The translations under genes and the position numbers were made by a program. Source: a bacterium (GTDB lineage: Bacteria; Latescibacterota; UBA2968). From it: 12,382 nucleotides of DNA. Of the stretch, positions 1 through 6,119 are shown in pieces. The notes below the pieces were generated by a model. The model had not been told where the DNA came from. It saw only the letters and a list, made by a program, of their open reading frames with translations, and did not search any database. The stretch lies in contig JAPUJS010000300.1 in assembly GCA_027296045.1 (NCBI GenBank), forward strand, positions 1 through 12,382. Direction: 5' to 3'. Each line of letters starts with the position of its first letter. Position 1 is the stretch's first letter.

Positions 1-1
1 C

Positions 2-574
2 GACCTGATCAACACCACCCTCATCCTCTATGCCGACCACGAACTCAACGCCTCCGCCTTCACCGCCCGGTGTGCGGCCTCCACAGGTGCCACCCCCTAT
101 GCCGCCGTCAACGCAGGCCTGTCTGCTCTCTCGGGCCCCAAACACGGAGCCGCAAGCCAAAATATCGAAGCCCTGTTTCGTGAAATCGAATCGCAAGAGG
201 ACGTCCGATCCGCCCTCATCGACCGCCTCAAACGCGGCGAAAGCCTCTACGGCTTCGGCCACGCCATTTACACCGACGTGGACCCCCGCGCCCGCCTCCT
301 TTTCGACCAGATCCAAAAAGTCTATCCCGACTCGCCCCACGTTGCCCTCACCCGTATCCTCATCGAAGAAACCCATCGCCTGAAATCTTTTCGCTACAAC
401 ATCGACCTCCCCCTGGTCACACTGGCCCGCATCTTAAACTTCCCCCCGGGCCGAACCCTGGCCCTTTTTGCCCTCGGCCGCACCGTGGGCTGGATCGGTC
501 ACATCCTCGAACAATACAAAACCAACCGCCTCATCCGTCCCCGAGCCCACTACGTGGGGGTCCAACCCACATAA
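2..574 (+). CDS. citrate synthase, C-terminal part (5' end outside window)
   Basis: The reading frame is open from the window edge and ends at TAA 572-574, giving 190 residues of the catalytic domain. Citrate synthase condenses oxaloacetate with acetyl-CoA at the entry of the TCA cycle in the cytoplasm. The active-site landmarks are all visible, numbered from the first residue seen: ADHELNAS with His13 (oxaloacetate-binding histidine), SGPKHGAA with His48, GFGHAIY with His87 followed by DPRAR, and NIDLPL with Asp135. His48, His87 and Asp135 correspond to the His274/His320/Asp375 triad of the pig enzyme. The ADHELNAS and LIRPRAHYVG segments recall the bacterial subgroup that carries an N-terminal helix-turn-helix, but that end is not in the window, so this is only a suggestion. 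2-Methylcitrate or citryl-CoA activity cannot be excluded. Its stop codon overlaps the A-tract of the terminator serving the opposite strand. Confidence 0.93.
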   Translation, partial: DLINTTLILYADHELNASAFTARCAASTGATPYAAVNAGLSALSGPKHGAASQNIEALFREIESQEDVRSALIDRLKRGESLYGFGHAIYTDVDPRARLLFDQIQKVYPDSPHVALTRILIEETHRLKSFRYNIDLPLVTLARILNFPPGRTLALFALGRTVGWIGHILEQYKTNRLIRPRAHYVGVQPT

Positions 575-599
575 AAAAAGGCGACCCCAAGGGTCGCCT
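573..599 (-). terminator. intrinsic terminator reading leftwards
   Basis: On the minus strand a 9-bp perfect GC-rich stem (arms 591-599 and 579-587) with the 3-base loop TTG is followed at once by seven T residues (573-579 read in reverse). This is a textbook Rho-independent terminator for minus-strand transcription coming from the phosphatase gene or from a separate small RNA. On the plus strand the hairpin has no T-tract after it, so it would serve citrate synthase only weakly. It overlaps the citrate synthase stop codon. Confidence 0.85.
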
Positions 600-722
600 C
601 TAAACAGCATTCAATCTTTTTAACGTCCAACCAACTTCGTATAATTACAACACGAATCTCAATGGCAGCAGGCGCAACGGACCTGCACCGATTGTACCCT
701 TGCCCGGGCCTACCACAAGGCC
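573..722 (-). ncRNA. candidate structured small RNA or structured 3' UTR
   Basis: Read on the minus strand this intergenic segment contains four hairpins in series. First is GGCCT/AGGCC (718-722 with 707-711). Second is a longer stem, CAAT.GG.GCAGG with CCTGC.CC.ATTG (660-694). Third is a 7-bp stem with one G-U pair, TTCGTGT/ATACGAA (635-655). Last is the terminator at 573-599. An AT-rich block (723-747) lies just before the first hairpin and contains TAATAAT, which could act as a -10 element, but I see no convincing -35. No coding frame crosses the segment. I compared it by eye with SRP RNA (no GGAA loop or AGCAG side), tmRNA and 6S RNA and it matched none. Whether it is transcribed alone or as the tail of the phosphatase mRNA cannot be decided from sequence. 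Confidence 0.3.
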
Positions 723-757
723 AAATTTAAAAATTATTAAAACTAGCCTTCTTTGCT

Positions 758-1747
758 CTACGTTCGTTTGATCACCACAAAACTGATATCGTCCTCCGGC
801 CCGCCAAAAGCCAGCACATCTTTTTGAATCGCCTCACAAATCTCCTCCGCACCTTGATCCTTCACCTCCCGCAACAGCGTTTCCAGATGGTTTGGAAAAT
901 AATCTTCCTCGCCCCGGTGGTGCTCCTGCAGCCCGTCCGTATACAGAAGCATAATATCCCCACTCCCGATCAGATCCAGCTTATTGACCTCATAATGATG
1001 CTCGAATCCCAGCACACTTTTGTTTGTTTTCCGATCGATATCATTCTCGGACGGTAAGGTCCCAATAGGCAAAAACCGCGTGAGCCGGTCTTCGTGCACA
1101 TCCACAATCCGGTCGAACTTCTGGGAAAAAATGATCGGCATCGGATGACCGGCAGAGATAAACAGAAATGTCCCGTCTTCCCAGATCTCCCCATAAATCA
1201 TCGTCAAAAACTTGCCCACACTCGACGAATTGTAAAACCGCGTATTCAGATTTTCAAACAGATGCTCCGAAAGATGGCCGTTCAGGTCCATCTCATAAAT
1301 CGCGCCCGTCAAAAAGGCCTGGTGCAACATTGCCGCCAAAAGCGCGTCTGTAATTTGATGCCCCGACACATCGGCCAACGCAATCCCGGCTTTGTGATAA
1401 CTCTCTTCCAGCCTGGCCACCACATCGGTTTGTCCCGCCGCCTTCGCATCCCGAATTCGCGCCTTCAAATCATATCGCTTTTTGAAGTCCAAATAGATAA
1501 TATGGTCGCCGCCGATCACCCCATTTAAAGGCAACGTCAAACCGTGTACATCAATCCCCGTCACCTCGGGGACCTCTCCAGGTTCCGGCTTGATATATTT
1601 TGCAATCTCCTGAAAATTTTCCAACTCGCCGGTCAACAAATTCAAAGACCGTTTGATATCTTGAATAATCTCGTCCATTTGCTCTTCTTTCGCCTGTTTC
1701 AGATCCTGCGGGTCCACAACCGCAAGGGTAAAACCTTCTTCGTTCAA
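758..1747 (-). CDS. SpoIIE-type PP2C family serine/threonine phosphatase
   Basis: This 329-residue soluble protein is a PPM/SpoIIE-family phosphatase. Such enzymes remove phosphate from Ser/Thr of anti-sigma-factor antagonists or related partner-switching proteins. Metal-binding and family motifs are all present: GGD at 79-81, ADVSGH at 125-130, SAGHP at 198-202, LLYTDGL at 267-273 and EDDISFVVIKR at 318-328. Residues about 13-60 look helical and charged, a possible linker or dimerisation segment. No receiver, PAS or GAF domain is attached, so its input must come from another protein. The start is taken as TTG, 7 bases after AAAGGTG. An ATG at 1754 lies closer to that site but in another frame, so a one-base error in the sequence near 1748 is possible. 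Transcription probably follows the reductase gene upstream, across a 147-base gap. Confidence 0.92.
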   Translation of the reverse strand: MNEEGFTLAVVDPQDLKQAKEEQMDEIIQDIKRSLNLLTGELENFQEIAKYIKPEPGEVPEVTGIDVHGLTLPLNGVIGGDHIIYLDFKKRYDLKARIRDAKAAGQTDVVARLEESYHKAGIALADVSGHQITDALLAAMLHQAFLTGAIYEMDLNGHLSEHLFENLNTRFYNSSSVGKFLTMIYGEIWEDGTFLFISAGHPMPIIFSQKFDRIVDVHEDRLTRFLPIGTLPSENDIDRKTNKSVLGFEHHYEVNKLDLIGSGDIMLLYTDGLQEHHRGEEDYFPNHLETLLREVKDQGAEEICEAIQKDVLAFGGPEDDISFVVIKRT

Positions 1748-1754
1748 AGTCCAT

Positions 1755-1763
1755 CACCTTTCT
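1755..1763 (-). promoter_or_regulatory. ribosome binding site deciding the TTG start of the phosphatase gene
   Basis: AGAAAGGTG on the minus strand sits 7 bases before TTG 1747-1745, the first start in frame after an in-frame TGA at 1756-1754. The nearby ATG (1754-1752) and GTG (1757-1755) open a different frame of 68 residues that does not encode the phosphatase. Confidence 0.6.
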
Positions 1764-1790
1764 GATTTGTTCCAGGTTGCGAATGAACTG

Positions 1791-1875
1791 GAAGCCATCT
1801 CAAAAATGGGTGCCGTGTATGGGGAAGCGCCCTGAAGGGAGTGGAACTGGGATCCAGAGTTTTTGAGATGGCTTC
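1791..1875. repeat. 85-base element with perfect 16-base terminal inverted repeats (MITE-like)
   Basis: GAAGCCATCTCAAAAA at 1791-1806 is the exact reverse complement of TTTTTGAGATGGCTTC at 1860-1875, with 53 bases between. The arms end abruptly; the next bases do not pair. No transposase frame fits inside. This architecture matches a miniature inverted-repeat element moved by a transposase elsewhere in the genome. I see no clear target-site duplication (CTG on the left, TTG on the right). As RNA it would form a long-stem hairpin between the reductase stop and the phosphatase start, without a T-tract, so it is not a normal terminator. Confidence 0.6.
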
Positions 1876-1894
1876 TTGCAATCCGGAACTGTTT

Positions 1895-2911
1895 TTATTC
1901 CGGCATCTGAACCGCACTGTTTCGCCGATCGTCCATCTTCTCCCGACTCTCCATCGCCTCCGGATATCGGTGGGGCAGGTGAGACACCTCCGTGAGCCGT
2001 TCCAGGTGTTCGCCCTCCAGCCGAAACGATCCGGCTGCCAAATTGTCTTCCAACTGCTCGACATTTCGAGCGCCCACAATCGCCGACGTAATCCCCGGCT
2101 GCTCCATCACCCAGCGCAGGGCCACCTGGGCAGGACTCCGTCCCAGATCTTCGGCCACCTCCAGCAAGGTCGTGAGCGTTTCATCTGCATTTTGTGCAAA
2201 ATAGCTCTGCGGATATCCCCAGCCCTCCTCCGACCGGGATCCCGCGTGGCTCCGTTCTCCGGGCTTGTATTTCCCCGTCAAAAATCCGCCCGACAATGGA
2301 CTCCACACCACCACGCCCAGCCCTTTATATTGGCAAAGCGGAATTAACTCCTGCTCGATATCCCGCACCACCAGGCTATACTGGGGCTGGTAGCATTCAA
2401 ACCGCGACCAACCGTTCGAGTCGCTAATCCAGAGCGCCTCCATCAACCGCCAGGCCTGGTAGTTGCTGACTGCCAGATACCGCACCTTGCCCTGGCGCAC
2501 CAGATCGTCCATCGCCCGCAACATCTCTTCGGGAGGCGTTTGATAATCCACGTGGTGGATATAATACAGGTCCACATAATCGGTCTGGAGGCGCGACAGG
2601 CTGTCTTCAATCGCATGTATAATATGCACCCGAGACATTCCCGAATCGTTCGGCCCCGGGCCCATTGGATTGAAAAACTTGGTCGCCAACACCACATTCC
2701 GGCGTCGCCCCTTCAGGGCCTCTCCCAAAAAGACCTCGGATTCGGCATCGCTATACGAATTGGCCGTATCGAAAAAATTCACCCCCCGATCCAGCGCCAG
2801 ATCGACCATTTTCCTGGATTCACCCAGATCGGCCCCGCGGCCAAAGGTCATCGTGCCCAGACAAATCTCCGACACCTTCAACCCGCTACGGCCCATTCTT
2901 CGATATTCCAA
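1895..2911 (-). CDS. aldo/keto reductase
   Basis: An NADPH-dependent aldo/keto reductase of 338 residues, the usual family size, forming an (alpha/beta)8 barrel in the cytoplasm and reducing a sugar or aldehyde carbonyl. The catalytic tetrad is complete: Asp48 (FFDTANSY), Tyr53, Lys78 (LATKFF) and His119 (YYIHHVD). Cofactor-side motifs WSPLSGGFLTGKY (203-215) and IVGARN (278-283) are also present. The start is placed at TTG 2911-2909, because AAGGGAG lies 6 bases before it and the resulting N-terminus (MEYRRMGRSGLKVSEICLG) is the standard one. A GTG at 2935 in the same frame has no ribosome binding site. A short stem, CCGGAA/TTCCGG, surrounds the stop codon. The exact substrate cannot be read from the sequence. 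Confidence 0.95.
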   Translation of the reverse strand: MEYRRMGRSGLKVSEICLGTMTFGRGADLGESRKMVDLALDRGVNFFDTANSYSDAESEVFLGEALKGRRRNVVLATKFFNPMGPGPNDSGMSRVHIIHAIEDSLSRLQTDYVDLYYIHHVDYQTPPEEMLRAMDDLVRQGKVRYLAVSNYQAWRLMEALWISDSNGWSRFECYQPQYSLVVRDIEQELIPLCQYKGLGVVVWSPLSGGFLTGKYKPGERSHAGSRSEEGWGYPQSYFAQNADETLTTLLEVAEDLGRSPAQVALRWVMEQPGITSAIVGARNVEQLEDNLAAGSFRLEGEHLERLTEVSHLPHRYPEAMESREKMDDRRNSAVQMPE

Positions 2912-2917
2912 TATAAG

Positions 2918-2924
2918 CTCCCTT
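2918..2924 (-). promoter_or_regulatory. ribosome binding site deciding the TTG start of the aldo/keto reductase
   Basis: AAGGGAG on the minus strand, 6 bases ahead of TTG 2911-2909. The upstream in-frame GTG (2935-2933) is preceded only by AT-rich sequence with no purine-rich site. Confidence 0.7.
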
Positions 2925-2963
2925 GAAATTTCCACTCAATCAGAATTAGATTTAATTACTACA

Positions 2964-2992
2964 AAGATACAGCTTCACCCCCTCAAAATCAA
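2964..2992 (-). promoter_or_regulatory. probable sigma70-type promoter of the aldo/keto reductase
   Basis: On the minus strand TTGATT (2992-2987) and TATCTT (2969-2964) are separated by exactly 17 bases. They lie about 50 bases before the reductase start codon, and the intervening leader is AT-rich. Confidence 0.4.
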
Positions 2993-3037
2993 GGTGGGAA
3001 TCGCTAGAAAACTTCTGAACAATTTTGCGCAACACAT

Positions 3038-3049
3038 ATGTTTAAACAT
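3038..3049. promoter_or_regulatory. 12-base perfect palindrome, possible operator
   Basis: ATGTTTAAACAT is its own reverse complement and overlaps a second palindrome, ACATATGT. It lies in the gap between the reductase promoter and the response-regulator remnant. Short AT-rich palindromes also arise by chance, so this is tentative. Confidence 0.2.
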
Positions 3050-3110
3050 CGGGTGGTTTATGCCTCACAGTCCTCTGTCAATCGGGTGCAGGGCAAAAGG
3101 GGAACCTGCT

Positions 3111-3182
3111 ATGCGTATTCTCGTTGCCGAAGACGATTTTGTCTCCTGTGAAGCCCTCAAAGTCAACCTGGAGAACTTCGCC
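3111..3182 (+). pseudogene. 5' remnant of a response-regulator (receiver domain) gene
   Basis: ATG 3111-3113 follows AAAAGGGGAAC with good spacing and opens with MRILVAEDDFVSCEALKVNL, the first beta strand, acidic pocket (Glu8, Asp9, Asp10) and first helix of a CheY-type receiver domain. After about residue 24 the similarity stops. The frame runs on without receiver features (no phospho-acceptor Asp region, no switch Thr, no Lys) into sequence antisense to the end of the next gene. So a real translation start and N-terminus survive while the rest has been lost by deletion or rearrangement. The region between the reductase start and the end of the FGE-fold gene (2912-3241) holds nothing else I can call apart from the promoter and palindrome listed. 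The lost regulator could have been a partner of the nearby SpoIIE-type phosphatase, which is inference. Confidence 0.6.
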
Positions 3183-3241
3183 ACCACCAAATTATTAGCG
3201 TCCACCCGATTCTTCGAACATCCCAGAAACCAAAACCGCGA

Positions 3242-4669
3242 TCAGGGAGACGGATCCTGCACACACCGGAATCCAAGATTCACTCCCGCGTTTATCGGAT
3301 CTCTTCCATTCCTCCGAGCACCAATAATCCCATTTTCTGAGTCGAAAGGGTGAATCTCGTTATAAAAAGCCAGCCAGTCACTGCTCTTCACCGTCCGCTG
3401 AGTGCCACTACCCGGACCTTGCGGATTTTCCCTCGGGGTCACTTTATAATACTCGGCCGAAAACCAGTCAAAGACCCACTCCTGGACATTTCCCGCCATA
3501 TCGTGTACCCCATAAGGACTCACTCCCCTGGGAAAGCTGCCCACGTCTGCGGCGCTCTCCATAAAACCTCTAATATTGGCTCGACTGGACACCGGAGTAC
3601 CACTCCCCCAGGGATAAGGACGTCCATCTGTTCCCACCGCCGCCTTCTCCCACTCCACCTCCGTCGGCAACCGGCCCCCCATCCACTGGCAGTAGGCATT
3701 CGCCCCGACCCAGGTCGCATAGACCGCTGGCCGATTGAAGAGGGTGACGGAAGTAATCTCATACCGGGTTGAAAATCGGATCTGCACTTCCATTCCCGAC
3801 AGGTCAATCAGTGGGGTAAACTCACCTACTGTCGGATCAAAATTTCGCCCGACATTGTTGAGAAAAACCAGAAATTGCTCGTTCGTAACTTCGAACTGAT
3901 CGATGTAATAATTGCTCAGAAAAACGGTGTGAACCGAGCTTGCCAGTGGCTCTCCAACGGCTCCCGGGACATTTTCTTCCAAGTCGGGAACGTTGACCAG
4001 CTTGTCCGTACCCATCGGAAACTCGCCTTCGGACACCAGGAGCATAATATGCCGGGTGCTGCCTGGTGTATCGACGATCAGCACCTGTTTCAACACAGGC
4101 GCAGGCGTCGTCCCGGTCCCCGACAAAGACACCTCCAAACTCCCCTCGTTCGAATCATCACTGCCAATGGTCAACGTCCCTGAATGGCCACCAGCAGCAC
4201 CCGGCGTAAACGTCACCGTCACCACCTCGCTGGCGCCCCCACCAATCGTGAACGCACTCCCAGAAACCGTAAACTGACCATCCGAGGAGGCAATCTCGCT
4301 CACCGTCAGAAGTGCATTGCCCGTATTCGAAACCGTCAAGACAAGATTGGAAGATTGACCCGTATCCACATTGCCAAAATCCAGACTGGTGGCAGACAGA
4401 TCAATCTCTGGAGCTGGCGGAGGACCGGGATTGGCGATCTGGTATTTTGTGACGAAATCCAGAAAGTCCGGAAAGTCCACCGTGCCATTTCCGTTCAGGT
4501 CGAATTTGGCATCGCTGCCTCCCCAGGCGCCTGCAAAGAGGATGAAATCGGCGAATTCTATCTCGCCGTTGCTGTCGAAGTCTGCGTTTCCACCCGTTTG
4601 TGCCCGGGATATTCCTGAAATCAGAACAATGAATGCCAGACCCAGAAGTAGGGCAACACACTTTTTCAT
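3242..4669 (-). CDS. secreted dockerin-like / HYDIN-type / FGE-fold (SUMF1) protein
   Basis: A 475-residue exported protein. Residues 1-23 are a signal peptide (MKKC start, hydrophobic core, SRA-Q cleavage site). Two EF-hand-like dockerin repeats follow: Asp30/Asp32/Asn34/Asp41 and Asp57/Asn59/Asn61/Asp65/Asp68. Residues about 87-187 form an ASPM-SPD2-Hydin (choice-of-anchor D) beta-sandwich (LDFGNVDTGQSSN to SLSGTGT). Residues about 205-471 are an FGE-sulfatase fold: FPMGTD, FEVTNEQFLVFLN, CQWMGGRLPTEVEWEKAA, YPWG, SPYGVHDMAGNVQEWVFDWF and GVNLGFRCV. Active formylglycine-generating enzymes need a cysteine pair before the C-terminal Arg-rich motif. Here that region (426-455) has none, and the only cysteines are 4, 327 and 469. 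A structural or carbohydrate-binding role outside the cell is more likely than sulfatase maturation. A strong GGAGGGGAGAG precedes the ATG. The gene follows the 430-residue gene by 41 bases. Confidence 0.9.
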   Translation of the reverse strand: MKKCVALLLGLAFIVLISGISRAQTGGNADFDSNGEIEFADFILFAGAWGGSDAKFDLNGNGTVDFPDFLDFVTKYQIANPGPPPAPEIDLSATSLDFGNVDTGQSSNLVLTVSNTGNALLTVSEIASSDGQFTVSGSAFTIGGGASEVVTVTFTPGAAGGHSGTLTIGSDDSNEGSLEVSLSGTGTTPAPVLKQVLIVDTPGSTRHIMLLVSEGEFPMGTDKLVNVPDLEENVPGAVGEPLASSVHTVFLSNYYIDQFEVTNEQFLVFLNNVGRNFDPTVGEFTPLIDLSGMEVQIRFSTRYEITSVTLFNRPAVYATWVGANAYCQWMGGRLPTEVEWEKAAVGTDGRPYPWGSGTPVSSRANIRGFMESAADVGSFPRGVSPYGVHDMAGNVQEWVFDWFSAEYYKVTPRENPQGPGSGTQRTVKSSDWLAFYNEIHPFDSENGIIGARRNGRDPINAGVNLGFRCVQDPSP

Positions 4670-4710
4670 CTCTCCCCTCCTGCAAAAAAATCTGAAATTT
4701 CTGGTGTCCC

Positions 4711-6003
4711 TTAACCCACTGCCACTTGCTCCTGCAACTGTTCTGAGGCAAACAGTGCCTGACCCAGAATCGCCTCATAGAGCGGTTCCCGGTCACTATT
4801 TGAAATCCGCTCGCCCTGCTCGTCCCGATAGTCGATCACGTGTGAATACACCGGCGGCATCGGAATGTCCTGATCCCTATAAAACCGACATAATCCGCAA
4901 AAGTCTGCCATCGCCTCGGCCTGCACGTGTGAAAAACCAAACTTCGGATCCTGTGCCTGGTCGAGTCGAAGGTGGTCGTGAATCGCCAATTCCTCCAACC
5001 CGTCCACCAGTCCGGGTTTCTCGCGCAAATCGCTCAGGTGTTCGGTCACAAACCCCCGCCAGCCAGCCTTCCGTCCCTGCACCTGCACCAGGATCGGCGC
5101 CCCGTCGGAATAGTGGGCGATAAAATCCTCCAACCCGGGATTTTCGGAAGGCGCCTCCAACCGGGGCGAATTCCCCAGATTGATCGCACACACTCCGATT
5201 CCGTTTTGCCTATACAGCCGGACGTGTTCCACCGGATCTGCAAAACACATCCGTGCGTGCCCGGCGTCTTCCCGAATCATCACGTGGGTTCGCAAAATCT
5301 CCTCCCCCTTTTCGGCACCCACACCCAGCGATTCCCGAAGCGCTTCTGCCCCCACCGTCAATAGATAGTCCTCCCAGAAATCCACCACTTCATTCGCATA
5401 CATCAGACTCTGACCCCGGGTCGGATCAAGCCCCAACACCAGCCCCTTTTCCGATGCCTCGCTCAACCGATACAGCTCTGCGGCCACCCGAGCAATATTT
5501 CTGGCAATGATCGGATTCAGTTCCGCCTCCCGACCTTCAATATCTCGCCGCATAATGCCGGCCAGCGACTGCGCAAAGACGTAGGGCACACTGCCGTTGT
5601 GGAGATGAGGGAGCAGGTGCAACCCCTTCCGCATGGACGCAAACTTCCCTTCGTCCGTCCAGGGCAACCCGTTCCGCGCAATCAATTGCTCCCGAGAAAG
5701 ACCACCCTTCAGCGGGCCTCCCGTAATCGAAACGGCAAACATCTTGCGCTCTGCAAGAAGCTCTCTGAGCGCCTCCAACGCCGGAGTCGCTTCAAACTCC
5801 TCTCCCTTTTCCGCCAGTAATTCATCCACCACCGGTCCAATCAAGCGCAATTCGCAAACCGGTTCCATACCGGTTTGGGCGATCTGCCCCTCCATTTCGG
5901 GATACACATTTTCCACAATATCAAGCAAATCCTCCACCGTCTCACGTCCCGAAAAAATCCGCACCGCCCCCACACCAAACAAAACGCCGTTCTGGGTTGA
6001 CAT
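4711..6003 (-). CDS. protein of unknown function, 430 residues
   Basis: I do not recognise this protein. It is a soluble-looking acidic protein with no signal peptide or membrane segment and is rich in His, Asp and Arg toward the C-terminal half. Possible functional clusters are ITGGPLKGG (93-101), LGLDPTRGQ (190-198), THVMIREDAGHARMCF (239-254), INLGNSPRLEAP (274-285), IHDHLRLDQ (341-349), FCGLCRFYRD (368-377) and YSHVIDYRDEQGE (386-398). Conserved-looking His/Asp/Cys groups suggest an enzyme, perhaps metal-dependent, but no fold can be named. AGGAGGAAGAG lies directly before the ATG. A palindromic hairpin sits 18 bases before the start codon. It is 116 bases behind the sulfatase and 41 before the FGE-fold gene, all on the same strand, so it is probably cotranscribed and may act on the same substrate. 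Confidence 0.85.
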   Translation of the reverse strand: MSTQNGVLFGVGAVRIFSGRETVEDLLDIVENVYPEMEGQIAQTGMEPVCELRLIGPVVDELLAEKGEEFEATPALEALRELLAERKMFAVSITGGPLKGGLSREQLIARNGLPWTDEGKFASMRKGLHLLPHLHNGSVPYVFAQSLAGIMRRDIEGREAELNPIIARNIARVAAELYRLSEASEKGLVLGLDPTRGQSLMYANEVVDFWEDYLLTVGAEALRESLGVGAEKGEEILRTHVMIREDAGHARMCFADPVEHVRLYRQNGIGVCAINLGNSPRLEAPSENPGLEDFIAHYSDGAPILVQVQGRKAGWRGFVTEHLSDLREKPGLVDGLEELAIHDHLRLDQAQDPKFGFSHVQAEAMADFCGLCRFYRDQDIPMPPVYSHVIDYRDEQGERISNSDREPLYEAILGQALFASEQLQEQVAVG

Positions 6004-6020
6004 CTCTTCCTCCTAATGAG

Positions 6021-6054
6021 TTTTGACGATCAAAGCGGGTTTTGATTGTCAAAA
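6021..6054. repeat. 14-bp hairpin/palindrome ahead of the 430-residue gene
   Basis: TTTTGACGATCAAA (6021-6034) pairs with TTTGATTGTCAAAA (6041-6054), with one G-T mismatch that is a wobble pair in RNA and a 6-base GC-rich loop. The minus-strand arm contains TTGACA, but I see no matching -10. No T-tract follows. It could be an operator (half-site TTTGAYNGTCAAAA), an mRNA-stabilising hairpin, or a processing site after the sulfatase gene. Confidence 0.5.
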
Positions 6055-6119
6055 TTGATTGGATGACGGATGGCTGATAAAAGCCCGTTCCAAAATGTGA
6101 ATTCGAAACGTATTTCCTC

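Noticed and set aside
640..645. TATAAT on the plus strand as a promoter
   Set aside because: The hexamer 17 bases upstream (TTTTTA) is a poor -35, no gene follows on that strand, and the hexamer lies within a hairpin arm and loop of the candidate minus-strand RNA.
660..694. Possible signal recognition particle RNA hairpin (contains CAGGTCC and GCTGCC-like pieces)
   Set aside because: The GGAA loop and AGCAG strand of the SRP domain are absent, and the pieces pair as a plain GCAGG/CCTGC stem.
2670..3110. Long upstream extension of the receiver-domain frame
   Set aside because: It is antisense to the aldo/keto reductase N-terminus and has no receiver features before the ATG at 3111.
3242..4669. 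FGE-fold protein as maturase of the neighbouring sulfatase
   Set aside because: The cysteine pair required for formylglycine formation is missing, and the protein is exported while the sulfatase is not.
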